A stretch of 64,000 bases of DNA from CAYTZH01 sp964442285. GTDB taxonomy: Bacteria > Myxococcota_A > UBA9160 > JAFDET01. The notes beneath the pieces were generated by a model. The model ran no database searches, had not been told where the DNA came from, and saw only the letters and a list, made by a program, of their open reading frames with translations. Position 1 is the first letter of the stretch. Each line of letters begins with the position of its first letter. A program made the translations under genes and the position numbers. The DNA lies in assembly GCA_964442285.1 (NCBI GenBank), contig CAYTZH010000005.1, forward strand, positions 1-64,000. The letters run 5' to 3'. Below, in pieces: positions 41,887 to 50,265 of this stretch.

Positions 41887-42236
41887 AGGGCTTCGTCGCG
41901 CGCATCGAGCCGGGAATCTGGATGCTCTTCGGTGCCGGCTTCTTCGTCGGCTCGCTGCTCGTCCCGGCCTGGCTGCTGGTGGTGGGGGTCGCGGCGCCGC
42001 TCGGCTGGACCGACGGCCTGGCCTGGGAGCGGGCCTACGCGCTGGCCTCGAATCCCCTGGGACGGCTGGTGATCCTGGCGCTGATCGTGTTCCCGCTCTG
42101 GAACGCCGCCAACCACCTGCGCCACTTCCTGATCGACCTGGGCGGCTACGATCGCGACGGCGCCATGGCGCCGCTGATCTACGCCGCCGCCGCCGTCCTG
42201 TCGGTCGTGGCCGTCGTGGCCGTCGTCCGCATCTAG
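41883..42236 (+). CDS. frdD: Fumarate reductase/SQR membrane anchor subunit D
   Basis: A 117-residue anchor with three helices (GIWMLFGAGFFVGSLLVPAW, PLGRLVILALIVFPLWNAAN, APLIYAAAAVLSVVAVVAVV) and a NHLRHFLIDLGGYD loop typical of FrdD. With FrdC it forms the quinone site. GTG overlaps frdC (GTGA). The last helix contains a 9-base repeat (GTGGCCGTC twice, AVVAVV). The stop shares CTAG with the convergent jelly-roll gene. Confidence 0.85.
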   Translation: MKGFVARIEPGIWMLFGAGFFVGSLLVPAWLLVVGVAAPLGWTDGLAWERAYALASNPLGRLVILALIVFPLWNAANHLRHFLIDLGGYDRDGAMAPLIYAAAAVLSVVAVVAVVRI

Positions 42237-43180
42237 CGGATGATGATCGAGGGCTGCTGGGGCGGGCTCGTCGGGCCGCCGCCGCTGCCGAGGCAGCCGA
42301 TCCGCTTCTCGGACACCACCAGGTGGTCGCGATAGCGGACGTTCTGCTGGGGGGAGCCCCCGTTCCAGTAGTTCTCGAGGGTGATGGCGTTGAAGCCGTA
42401 GTCACCCCAGGTCTCGACCCAGTTCAGCCCCTGGAGCCGGGCCTGGGCCTGGCCGTCCACCCAGAACTCGAACTCGCCGTCGCTCTGGCCCGGCGTGTTG
42501 AGCTTGGCGCGGGCCTCGATGCAGAACCAGCGGTCCACGCTCTGGGGTCCGAAGATCGAGGTGCTCCCCTGGGTGCTGCCGGTCCAGCCCGCGTCGATGG
42601 CGTTGTTGCCCCCCAGCCAGCGCAGGTTGGCGAAGTCGTTGTACTGGGTGGTGGCGAGCTTGCCATCGTTGCCGATGCCGCTCACGGGGTCGAGCACCAG
42701 GTGCGACTTTCCCCCCGGCCAGAGGTGGGCGAGGGCCGCCTGGGCCCAGCTCCCGCTGGCAAAGACGTAGATCGACGAGAGCTTGTAGGGGTTGCCGCTC
42801 CAGCCGGGCCCCGTGCGGATGTACTCGCGCCAGTAGATCTCGCGGAACTGCCGGCCCGCGTGGCTCTGGGGCGGGTAGAAGCCGGGGGGCGTCGTTCCGA
42901 AGGTCCGGGTCATCCAGCCGGCCCCCACCTGGCCCGACTTGTAGGTCACCCGCATGGCATGGCCGCCGCCGACGCCCTCGCCGGCCACGCGGACGAAGCT
43001 GCCGCCGGCCTGGTTGTGCTCCACCCAGCGGGAGGAGACCGGCGACGGGTCCTCGTAGTCCTCGCAGAACAGGACCGCCGGGTCGGGCGAGGGGCCCCCC
43101 GGGCAGCCCGGCTCCGCTGCGGTCGCCGGCGGGCCGGCGAACAGGACACTCAGGGCGACGAGGGCAGTCCGGAATCTCAT
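42233..43180 (-). CDS. Exported jelly-roll (polysaccharide lyase-like) protein
   Basis: A 315-residue protein with a clear signal peptide (MRFRTALVALSVLFAGPPATAAEP). The mature part looks like a concanavalin A-type jelly roll related to heparin-lyase-like polysaccharide lyases: FREIYWREYIRTGPGW, YKLSSIYVFASGS, DRWFCIEARAKLNTPGQSD then GEFEFWVDGQAQAR. It resembles the protein at 45804-46859 in the same order of segments. No catalytic residue can be named. A perfect GGAGGAGG precedes the ATG. It may bind or cut the exopolysaccharide made by the flanking genes. Confidence 0.7.
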   Translation of the reverse strand: MRFRTALVALSVLFAGPPATAAEPGCPGGPSPDPAVLFCEDYEDPSPVSSRWVEHNQAGGSFVRVAGEGVGGGHAMRVTYKSGQVGAGWMTRTFGTTPPGFYPPQSHAGRQFREIYWREYIRTGPGWSGNPYKLSSIYVFASGSWAQAALAHLWPGGKSHLVLDPVSGIGNDGKLATTQYNDFANLRWLGGNNAIDAGWTGSTQGSTSIFGPQSVDRWFCIEARAKLNTPGQSDGEFEFWVDGQAQARLQGLNWVETWGDYGFNAITLENYWNGGSPQQNVRYRDHLVVSEKRIGCLGSGGGPTSPPQQPSIIIR

Positions 43181-43236
43181 GGCGACCTCCTCCGGGGCTC
43201 CTATCGGCTGGAACCCGGTCCTGGCTGTAAGCGCGA

Positions 43237-44472
43237 TCACGTTTTCCGACCCCGATCCAGGGCCTCGGCGTAGGCGGCCTCGAGCTGCCGGCCCACCACG
43301 GGCCAGGCGAAGCGCTCCGCCACGAAGGCCCGGCCCCGGGCCGCCAGGGCCGCCGCGGTCCCCGGATCGTCGCCGAGCCGCCGGATCTGGCGGACGAACT
43401 CGGCCGGGGTCTCGGCGGCCAGGTAGTGGGCCTCCTCCGCCAGCTCGAGCCCCTCCACCGCGAGCCGGGTGGCGACCAGGGGGCGGCCGGCCGCCAGCGC
43501 ATCGAGGACCTTGAGCCGGGTCCCGCCGCCGTCCCGGATGGGACAGACGTAGACGGCGGCCCGGTGCAGGTGCGGACGCACGTCGTCGACGAAGCCCGGC
43601 GCGGAGATCCGGCGGTCCCGCTCGGCGGCCGCCAGCAGCTCCGGCGCCGGATCCGCGCCGACGACCTCGAGATCCCAGCCCGGGTCGGCCGCGGCGAGGG
43701 CCGGCCAGATTTCCGCCACCAGGAAGCGCACGGCCTCGCGGTTCGGGTACCAGCTCATGCCCCCGGCGAAGATCAGCCGCCGGGCGGGGGGGGCGGCGGA
43801 TGCGGGCGGGCGGAAGAAGTCGAGATCGACGCCGTTGGGCACGACGGCCAGGGCCACGTCGCCCACCGCCGCGCGCAGGCGGTCGCCGTCGAGGGAGGAG
43901 ACCACCAGGTTCGCGGCGGCCGCGGGGCAGGCCCGGGCCTCCAGCCGCGCCAGCTTGCGGGCCTCCAGGGCGAACACGCCGCGCAGGGGTGAGCGGCCGG
44001 CGGTGGCGGCCCGGCGGGCCATCATGTGGGACTCCACGTTGTGATGGTTCAGGGCGATCGGCACGCCGCGGAAGGCCGCGGCGTAGGGGTGCAGGCCGAG
44101 GGTGTCCACGTGGACCAGATCGAAGTCGCCCCCGGCGGCGAGCGCGCGGGCCCGGTCGGCGAAGGCGCGGCTGCGCAGCCAGTTGACATCGTAGGGCGTG
44201 GAGCGCAGCAGCCCGCGGGCCACCATCGAGGCCCAGCGCCAGCGCGAGGCGTCGGCGGGGATGGGGTGGACCTCCACCGATGCGCAGAACGTGCGCAGCT
44301 CCGCGCGGGCGGCCTCGACGTCGTCGGGCGTCGGCAGCACGGCGCGCTGGTTGAGGGCCAGCAGCTGGACCTCGTGGCGCGCGGCGGCCTCCCGCAGGAG
44401 GTGGTAGGACCGCTGCAGCACGCCCCCGCGCGGCGGCCACGGCACCAGGTGCGAGAGCCACAGAAGCCGCAT
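43237..44472 (-). CDS. GT4-family glycosyltransferase (exosortase-associated TIGR03087-like)
   Basis: A 411-residue GT-B retaining glycosyltransferase. N-terminal LWLSHLVPWPPRGGVLQRSY, then NHHNVESHMMARRA, VVPNGVDLDFFRP, the second-domain LIFAGGMSWYPNREAVRFLV, and the donor-binding PIRDGGGTRLKVLDALAAGR. This set is typical of the glycosyltransferase that accompanies exosortase/EPS loci, though no exosortase gene is in the window. ATG at 44472; it shares a 56-base gap with the jelly-roll gene downstream. Confidence 0.88.
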   Translation of the reverse strand: MRLLWLSHLVPWPPRGGVLQRSYHLLREAAARHEVQLLALNQRAVLPTPDDVEAARAELRTFCASVEVHPIPADASRWRWASMVARGLLRSTPYDVNWLRSRAFADRARALAAGGDFDLVHVDTLGLHPYAAAFRGVPIALNHHNVESHMMARRAATAGRSPLRGVFALEARKLARLEARACPAAAANLVVSSLDGDRLRAAVGDVALAVVPNGVDLDFFRPPASAAPPARRLIFAGGMSWYPNREAVRFLVAEIWPALAAADPGWDLEVVGADPAPELLAAAERDRRISAPGFVDDVRPHLHRAAVYVCPIRDGGGTRLKVLDALAAGRPLVATRLAVEGLELAEEAHYLAAETPAEFVRQIRRLGDDPGTAAALAARGRAFVAERFAWPVVGRQLEAAYAEALDRGRKT

Positions 44473-44561
44473 GGCGGCGAAGCCTACCGCAGGCCGGGGC
44501 GTTCGCGGCCTTGTCCCGGGCAGGCGCGCTGGGTACGCTCCTCCCCTCCCCGGAGGCTTTC

Positions 44562-45653
44562 GTGGCGCTCCTGCGCGGATCCCGAGAGATCACGCTTCGC
44601 CTCCTCCTGGTCGCCGCATCGGGACTCGCCGTCCTGCTCGTCGGGGAGGCCGTCTGCCGCGCCTTCTTTCCGGACGAGCGGCTCCGCTACGCGCCGGACG
44701 ACGCGGCCCTCTACATCATGCGGCCCAACCAGAGGGGCGTGCTGCAGCTCGCGAACGGGCGCCCCACGCCGCCGGTCCACATCAACAGCCTGGGCTTCCG
44801 GGGCGGAGAGCCGCCGCCCGATCCTGCGCGGCGCCTGCTCGTCCTCGGCGACTCCTTCGCCTTCGGCCAGGGCGTGGCGGAGGACGAGACGCTCGTGGCG
44901 CGTCTCGACCGCGCCCTCGGCGCCGAGTTGGCGGCCGTGAACGGGTCCCAGCCCGGCTACGGCCTGTTCCAGATGCGGGCGACCCTCGACCGCGTCGGGC
45001 CGTCGCTCCGGCCCGAGCACGTGGTGGTGATACTCTGGCAGGGAGACCTGCTCCGCCAGCCGCCGAGCGACGAGGAGCGCGCCCGCGTGCACCGGGCCAG
45101 CCGCCTCTTCGACCTGGTGAAGACGAGCGTCTTCGTCACCCACGTCTACCGCCGCTTCGAGCGCCTCGTGGCCAGCCACGGCGTGTACCTGCTCGACCTG
45201 CGGGTGGGCGAGCTGGAGGTGCCGGCTCCCGACGATCCCGAGCGGGTGGTGCGGGCCTACCTCCAGGGCTGGGAGGCCGACCGGCCCCGGCTGGCGGGCC
45301 TGGTGGAGCGCGCCCGGAGCCTCGGGGCGGGCACGAGCGTCGTCCTCTGGACCCGGGAGGGCTACGCCGGCCCCGGCGAGGCCGGGCTCGCCGGACGGCT
45401 CGAGGCGGAGCTCGCGGCGTTCGCCCGAGATCGAGACGTTTCCGTGACGTCCCTGCGTCGCGTCCTCGGCGCGCACCCGCGCGGCGCTCTGCTGATCCCG
45501 GGTGACGGCCACCCGACCGCCTTCGCCCACTGCCTGGTGGCGCAGCACGTGCTCGGGGCGCTGGCGTCGCACGGGTATGCTGCGGTCGAGCCCATCCGGT
45601 GTTCGCCGGGCCCCGAGGGGTCCGCGTCGACGGGAAACGCCGGGTCACGCTGA
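44562..45653 (+). CDS. Membrane-anchored SGNH-family protein, EPS cluster
   Basis: A 363-residue protein with one N-terminal membrane helix (LRLLLVAASGLAVLLVGEAV) and a periplasmic SGNH domain: LLVLGDSFAFGQGVAEDET (block I, GDS), NGSQPGYGLFQM (block II-like) and the C-terminal DGHPTAFAHCLVA (Asp-x-x-His-like). Start GTG at 44562 with GGAGG five bases upstream; TTG at 44511 would add 17 residues without support. Likely an O-acyl transferase or esterase acting on polysaccharide, as SGNH proteins of EPS loci do. Confidence 0.78.
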   Translation: MALLRGSREITLRLLLVAASGLAVLLVGEAVCRAFFPDERLRYAPDDAALYIMRPNQRGVLQLANGRPTPPVHINSLGFRGGEPPPDPARRLLVLGDSFAFGQGVAEDETLVARLDRALGAELAAVNGSQPGYGLFQMRATLDRVGPSLRPEHVVVILWQGDLLRQPPSDEERARVHRASRLFDLVKTSVFVTHVYRRFERLVASHGVYLLDLRVGELEVPAPDDPERVVRAYLQGWEADRPRLAGLVERARSLGAGTSVVLWTREGYAGPGEAGLAGRLEAELAAFARDRDVSVTSLRRVLGAHPRGALLIPGDGHPTAFAHCLVAQHVLGALASHGYAAVEPIRCSPGPEGSASTGNAGSR

Positions 45654-45803
45654 CGCCGCCCGACGAAGGGCGGTACGGTGAGGTCCGTCACATCCGATCC
45701 GGCCGAGTTGAACGATCAAGGTCGTCGGGCGCACGCCGAACCGGCGAGGGCAGCCCGTCCCGACCACCCGGGGTGGAGTGGGGGAGAAGGAGAGGGTCAC
45801 CCG

Positions 45804-46859
45804 ATGGAGAACTCGAGAGCGTCTCGCATGAAGGAGCTCCGCAAGGCAGGTCTGCTGGTCGCGCTCATCGCCGTCGCGATGGGGGCCGGGACCGCGCAGG
45901 CCCAGGAGCAGCGGTGCAGCGACCTCGGAGCCGACTGCTTCTGCTCCGAGCCCATGAACACGAACCAGTACAAGGTGTACCCGGGGAACTCGGGGTTCTT
46001 CGGACTGAACGAGCCCAACTCGAAGCGCTGCCCGGGTCAGGTCGGCAACGACGGCTACATCTTCTACGACGGCCGCGGCGACCCGAGCAAGTCGAACAAC
46101 AAGATCCATCCGGTCTCTGCGGCCGGCCTCGACCTGCCGCCCGAGGTCCAGTGGGTGTGGCGGAACACGTCCAGGAGCGGCGTATCCAACGCCACGACCC
46201 ACTTCGACGTCATGCGGGACTCCAGCATCAAGAAGGTGTGCTGGCGCTACTACGTCCGGTACTCCAACGACTACGTGGGCGACGAGACGCCGAGCTGCAA
46301 CGCCAACAAGGCCCACCAGGCGGCGTTCAAGGGTGGCGGTCCGCTGCTCCACGCGGACAACATGGATCACGTGGGCTCCAACTCGCAGCCGAAGATCCGC
46401 ATGGACTTCTTCGACCGCGGCAACGGGCACCGGGTGTTCCTGCTCTCGGGCAACGGCTCCCTGCGCGAGTCGGACTGCTCCAACGAGTGGTGTCGCGTGG
46501 AGACCTGCATGGACGGCAACTTCGACAGCGGCACGGACTACTACGTCTGGAGCGAGTGGGCCGGCGTGGCCTCGGGCAAGACCTACACCTTCCCGCGCCA
46601 GTACGTGGGCAACAACCGCGACGGCGGGGGCATGACCGGCACCCAGATCAACATGTACCGCCAGAGCGACGGCTCGCCGGGCTGCCTCGGCCACAAGTGG
46701 ATCTCCCACCTGATGGAGGCCCGCTTCGGCCATCGCGACCCGTCGGTCACGATCGGTCCCGCCTGCGAGATGGAGGGGACCTGCGGCGGTCAGGCCGGCG
46801 GCGGCGGCGGGGGCGGTGGCGCGCTGCCGCCTCCGGCGCGGCCCGAGCTGCTGCCCTAG
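45804..46859 (+). CDS. Exported jelly-roll protein, paralogue of 42233-43180
   Basis: A 351-residue protein with a signal peptide (LRKAGLLVALIAVAMGAGTA-QAQ), Cys-rich mature part and a poly-Gly/Pro tail (GGQAGGGGGGGGALPPPARP). Segments KKVCWRYYVRYSNDYVG, NSQPKIRMDFFDRGNGH and EWCRVETCMDGNFDSGTDYY parallel those of the other exported jelly-roll protein. At least eight cysteines suggest disulfides. Start could be ATG 45804 or 45828; the latter gives a tighter signal peptide. The preceding 150 bases contain no other gene. Confidence 0.72.
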   Translation: MENSRASRMKELRKAGLLVALIAVAMGAGTAQAQEQRCSDLGADCFCSEPMNTNQYKVYPGNSGFFGLNEPNSKRCPGQVGNDGYIFYDGRGDPSKSNNKIHPVSAAGLDLPPEVQWVWRNTSRSGVSNATTHFDVMRDSSIKKVCWRYYVRYSNDYVGDETPSCNANKAHQAAFKGGGPLLHADNMDHVGSNSQPKIRMDFFDRGNGHRVFLLSGNGSLRESDCSNEWCRVETCMDGNFDSGTDYYVWSEWAGVASGKTYTFPRQYVGNNRDGGGMTGTQINMYRQSDGSPGCLGHKWISHLMEARFGHRDPSVTIGPACEMEGTCGGQAGGGGGGGGALPPPARPELLP

Positions 46860-46866
46860 GGCCGGC

Positions 46867-48375
46867 TCAGGGGCTCGACTCGATCGGGGCGTCCGTGCTG
46901 CGCGGACGCCCCGATCTGCTTCGGGGCTCGCCCTCCGGGTCGGGCTCCCCGGCCCGGCCGGGCAGGCGTTCGTGGAAGAGGGCAAGGGTCTGGCTCTTGG
47001 CGCCGTAGTGCAGGGGATAGAGATCCACCAGCCGGGTGCGCTCGCGCAGGTGCTCGAGGAGGCGGGGGTCGTAGCCGGGGAGCAGGGACGGGGTCCAGTA
47101 GATCGCGTACCAGACGCCGCCGGTGTCCTCGTCCCAGGCGTCGGGCGCTCCCGCCCGCTCCTGGAAGCGCTCGCGGAGCCAGTCGTTGTCCTTCTCGCCC
47201 AGGTAGTAGACGGCCGCGTCGCCGTCGGCCGCCACGAGCACCTCGTCGGGTCGGCGCTCGGCGGCCACCCGCTGGGTCAGCTCGTGCCAGCGGGGCTTGA
47301 GGCCGTTCCAGAACAGGTAGTAGTGGGCGAGGTCGTTGGCGGCAGCGACGAAGAAGGCGGCGACCAGGGTCGCCAGGGCCCAGCGTCCGACGGCGTCCTG
47401 GGCGGAGCCGAGGAGCCGGTCGCAGGCCACGCCGGCGAGGGCGGCGACGGCCAGCAGCGAGGTCAGACAGTACGCGCCGGAGGCGATCGTGAACTGGGCG
47501 GCCGCCACCACCAGGACCGCCGGCACGGCGCCGAACAGCAGCAGGAGCGGGGCCAGGGCGCTGCGCTCGCGCGCGAGGTAGAGGGCCCCGCCCAGGGCGG
47601 GCAGGGCGAGATAGGGCGGCACGTAGAAGGCCAGGCTGCCCGCCACGTTCCAGGGCGGGTTCCAGGCCGTCTTGTACTCGAGCAGGTAGCGCCCCACCGA
47701 GAGGTACACGGGCGCGTACAGGAGCAGCGGCACGCCGACGGCGATCGCGGCGACGAGGGCACGCCGGAAGGCGGGGGCGGCGGCGCCCTCGGGCCCGCGC
47801 AGCGCGGCCGCGCCGGCCCCGACCGCGAACAGGCCGAGCGCGCCGCCGTAGAAGCCCGAGGACGAGTGGGTGAAGAGCGCCGCCAGGAGGGGGAGGGAGA
47901 GCCAGACCAGGCCGACACGTCGTCCCTCGCGGAACCAGAGGCAGAAGCCGTGGAGCGCCAGCAGCAGGAGCAGCGTCTGCAGGGCGAAGTGGCGCGCGTT
48001 CTGGGACCAGTACACGTGCCAGAAGGAGAGGGCGAGCAGGACCGCGGCGAACCGCGCCGGGCGCTCGCCGAGCCAGCGCCGGGACAGCAGATAGAAGAGC
48101 CCGACGGTTGCCACTCCGAACGCGAACGACGGCAGACGGGCCGCCACGATGTCCACCCCGAGCCAGCGCGTGGTCCCGCCCGTGACCCAGAAGTTCAGCG
48201 GGGCCGTGCGGTACATGGGCCCCTCGCGGAACTCGCCCGAGGCGCTCACCCAGAGGGTCTGGACCTCGTCGGTCCACACGTCCCAGGATTCGAGCCCGAT
48301 CCAGCGGAGGAGCGCCGCGCCGGCGGTCAGGATCGCGAGGAAGGAGAGGGAGGCCCGGTGGTCCGGGGCGGTCAC
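46867..48375 (-). CDS. GT-C glycosyltransferase (ArnT/PMT-like) membrane protein
   Basis: A 502-residue integral membrane protein with about eleven helices. The first periplasmic loop carries the GT-C acidic pair (SWDVWTDEVQTLW), followed by TAPLNFWVTGG and LSFWHVYWSQNARHFALQTL as in PMT_2/ArnT-type enzymes, which use polyprenyl-phosphate sugars. A periplasmic C-terminal domain (VLVAADGDAAVYYLGEKDND) follows. GTG overlaps the GT2 stop (GTGA). Together with the GT2 gene it makes a typical pair: GT2 charges the lipid carrier and GT-C transfers the sugar outside. Confidence 0.85.
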   Translation of the reverse strand: MTAPDHRASLSFLAILTAGAALLRWIGLESWDVWTDEVQTLWVSASGEFREGPMYRTAPLNFWVTGGTTRWLGVDIVAARLPSFAFGVATVGLFYLLSRRWLGERPARFAAVLLALSFWHVYWSQNARHFALQTLLLLLALHGFCLWFREGRRVGLVWLSLPLLAALFTHSSSGFYGGALGLFAVGAGAAALRGPEGAAAPAFRRALVAAIAVGVPLLLYAPVYLSVGRYLLEYKTAWNPPWNVAGSLAFYVPPYLALPALGGALYLARERSALAPLLLLFGAVPAVLVVAAAQFTIASGAYCLTSLLAVAALAGVACDRLLGSAQDAVGRWALATLVAAFFVAAANDLAHYYLFWNGLKPRWHELTQRVAAERRPDEVLVAADGDAAVYYLGEKDNDWLRERFQERAGAPDAWDEDTGGVWYAIYWTPSLLPGYDPRLLEHLRERTRLVDLYPLHYGAKSQTLALFHERLPGRAGEPDPEGEPRSRSGRPRSTDAPIESSP

Positions 48376-49079
48376 CGCCAGCCTCGCCAGCGCCACCACC
48401 ACAGGCGGACGAGGTCCCGGACGACCTGCCAGGGGACGCCCGCGGCCACGAGCTTGCTCTCCCGCCGGCTGATGGTCTGCACCGGCACCTCGCACACGCG
48501 GCCGCCGCCGTCCTGCAGGCGCAGCAGCACCTCCGTATCCCACAGCCAGCCGGTGCTGCGCACGTGGGGGACGATCCGACGGATCACCTCGCCGCGGAAG
48601 ATCTTGAGGCCCGCCTGGTGGTCGCTCACCTGGGAGCGGAAGAGCACGCGAACGCCCGCGTTGTAGAGGCCCGTCACCAGCCGCCGCAGGGGAGGGCGGC
48701 TGCGCATGGTCTCCGGGGCCAGGTTCTTCGAGGCGACCACGGCCTGGAACTCCGGCCCGAGGGCCTCCACCAGCTGCGATACGTAGGCGGGCTCGATCTC
48801 GAGGTCGGCGTCCAGGAAGCCGGCGAGCTCACCCCGGGTCTCCTCCAGGGCCGCCGAGAGGATGGCGCCCTTGCCCGCGTGGGGCCGCGAGACGACGCGC
48901 ACGCGGGGAAGCTCCAGGGAGCGAACCCGAGCCGCGGTGCCGTCGCTGGAGCCGTCGTCGCCCACGAGGATCTCGTAGTCGGCGCCGAAGCGGGTGGCGA
49001 GTACGCCGTCGACGGCACGCACCGACGACTCGATCAGCTCCGCTTCGTTCCAGGCGGGCAGCACCAGGGAGAGCTTCAC
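48372..49079 (-). CDS. GT2 glycosyltransferase (polyprenyl-phosphate sugar synthase type)
   Basis: A 235-residue GT-A enzyme: LSLVLPAWNEAELIESSVRA, EILVGDDGSSDGT, and the DXD-like metal site in GFLDADLEIEP. The acceptor loop region DHQAGLKIFRGEVI follows. It resembles dolichol/polyprenyl-phosphate glycosyltransferases, without C-terminal membrane helices apart from a Trp-rich tail (LWWWRWRGW). GTG overlaps the flippase-like stop. It likely makes the lipid-linked sugar used by the adjacent GT-C enzyme. Confidence 0.87.
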   Translation of the reverse strand: MKLSLVLPAWNEAELIESSVRAVDGVLATRFGADYEILVGDDGSSDGTAARVRSLELPRVRVVSRPHAGKGAILSAALEETRGELAGFLDADLEIEPAYVSQLVEALGPEFQAVVASKNLAPETMRSRPPLRRLVTGLYNAGVRVLFRSQVSDHQAGLKIFRGEVIRRIVPHVRSTGWLWDTEVLLRLQDGGGRVCEVPVQTISRRESKLVAAGVPWQVVRDLVRLWWWRWRGWR

Positions 49080-50014
49080 GCGCGGGCTTCCTGGCCCTCG
49101 AGACGGACGAGCGCGAGCTGGCAGCCGTAGCCGAACAGGATCAGGGGGAGGGTGATGAAGACCCGAAAGAAGAGCGGTCCCGCGCCGGCGGCGACCGCTC
49201 CGTCGAGCAGGCGCGAGAGCTCGAGCATGCTGACGTCGAAGGTGCCGAGGCCCACCGGGAGGAGCGAGAGCACACCGACCAGGTAGGGCCCGAAGAAGGT
49301 GGCGGCCACGGTCTTGAGGGGCACGTCGGCGAGACCGAGCCCCGCGTAGATGAGCTGCATCTGGATCAGGGGCACGAGCCAGAGTGCCAGGGAGACGAGC
49401 GAGGCCACCAGGATCACCCGAGGGCGCCGCAGGAGCCCGTGCACCTCCCACCAGGCCGTCTGGAGGCTCGTCACGTGGTTCGCCGCGAGCAGCCGCTGGA
49501 GCACGGCCTTCAGCGGGCGGGTCAGCAGGCCGTCGTAGCGGAGCACCAGGCCGTAGCCCAGGGCCACGGCCAGGGCGAGCCCGCCCGTCACCGCCCAGGA
49601 CGCGACGCCCGACGTGAAGTGCACGATGCCGCTCAGGGCGGCGAGCAGCACCAGGATCACCAGGTCGACGATCTTCTCGAAGCCCACGGTGCCCACCGCC
49701 TCGCCGCTGTCTTCCCGGGCCTGGAGCCCCCGGGAGAGCTCTCCGGCGGTGCCGGGGGTGACCAGGCCGAGGAAGAAGGAGGCGTTCACCAGCAGGTAGG
49801 CCCGGGCCAGGGGCGTCTTGTCGGCGCCGCGCACGAGCAGCCCCCGCCAGCGGGCGAGCTTCAGGAGCCCGGGGAGGAGGTTCAGGGCCACGATCGCCAC
49901 GGCGTAGCCGGCGGGGAAGTGGGCCGCGCGCCGGGTGAGCTCGCTCGGGTCCAGGCGCACCGCGTAGACCGCGAGCAGGGCGGTCGCGATGGCGAGAATG
50001 GCGTAGCGGCGCAC
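49076..50014 (-). CDS. Lysylphosphatidylglycerol synthase TM-region/UPF0104-like membrane protein
   Basis: A 312-residue protein with about eight helices. YLLVNASFFLGLVTPGTAGE then LSRGLQAR, GFEKIVDLVILVLLAALSG and LLPVGLGTFDVSMLEL match the UPF0104/LPG-synthase membrane region, a group that occurs next to GT2 enzymes and may act as lipid-linked sugar flippase or glycosyltransferase helper. Start GTG at 50014 is preceded by a perfect AGGAGG at seven bases. First gene of a three-gene minus operon with GT2 and GT-C. Confidence 0.85.
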   Translation of the reverse strand: MRRYAILAIATALLAVYAVRLDPSELTRRAAHFPAGYAVAIVALNLLPGLLKLARWRGLLVRGADKTPLARAYLLVNASFFLGLVTPGTAGELSRGLQAREDSGEAVGTVGFEKIVDLVILVLLAALSGIVHFTSGVASWAVTGGLALAVALGYGLVLRYDGLLTRPLKAVLQRLLAANHVTSLQTAWWEVHGLLRRPRVILVASLVSLALWLVPLIQMQLIYAGLGLADVPLKTVAATFFGPYLVGVLSLLPVGLGTFDVSMLELSRLLDGAVAAGAGPLFFRVFITLPLILFGYGCQLALVRLEGQEARA

Positions 50015-50265
50015 GGTCGTGCCTCCTGCCTGCAGTCGCCCTGACCCCCGGGGATGCTCTTCGGCGAGGCCGCGCCGCAGCTTAGGGGGCTCGGCGTCCC
50101 GGGCAAGGCCGTCGCCCCCGCGCGTGCATTTCCTGCGTGTTCCTGGGAACTTGGGCGTCACCCGTCGGGTTGTGGGTGGCTCTCTACTATGGTTAGGTTA
50201 CGCCCCGCTCCCGTCGGAGCGGTCCTCGCGGCAAACGCTCGGCAGCACCTGGCCTGGGGGCACGG
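50015..50265. other. Divergent region between flippase-like and SGNH genes
   Basis: About 250 bases without a gene, containing promoters of two divergent glycan operons by position. The stretch around 50170-50200 is less G+C-rich (CTCTACTATGGTTAGG), and is the likeliest place for a promoter, but no pair of hexamers with normal spacing stands out. Confidence 0.35.
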
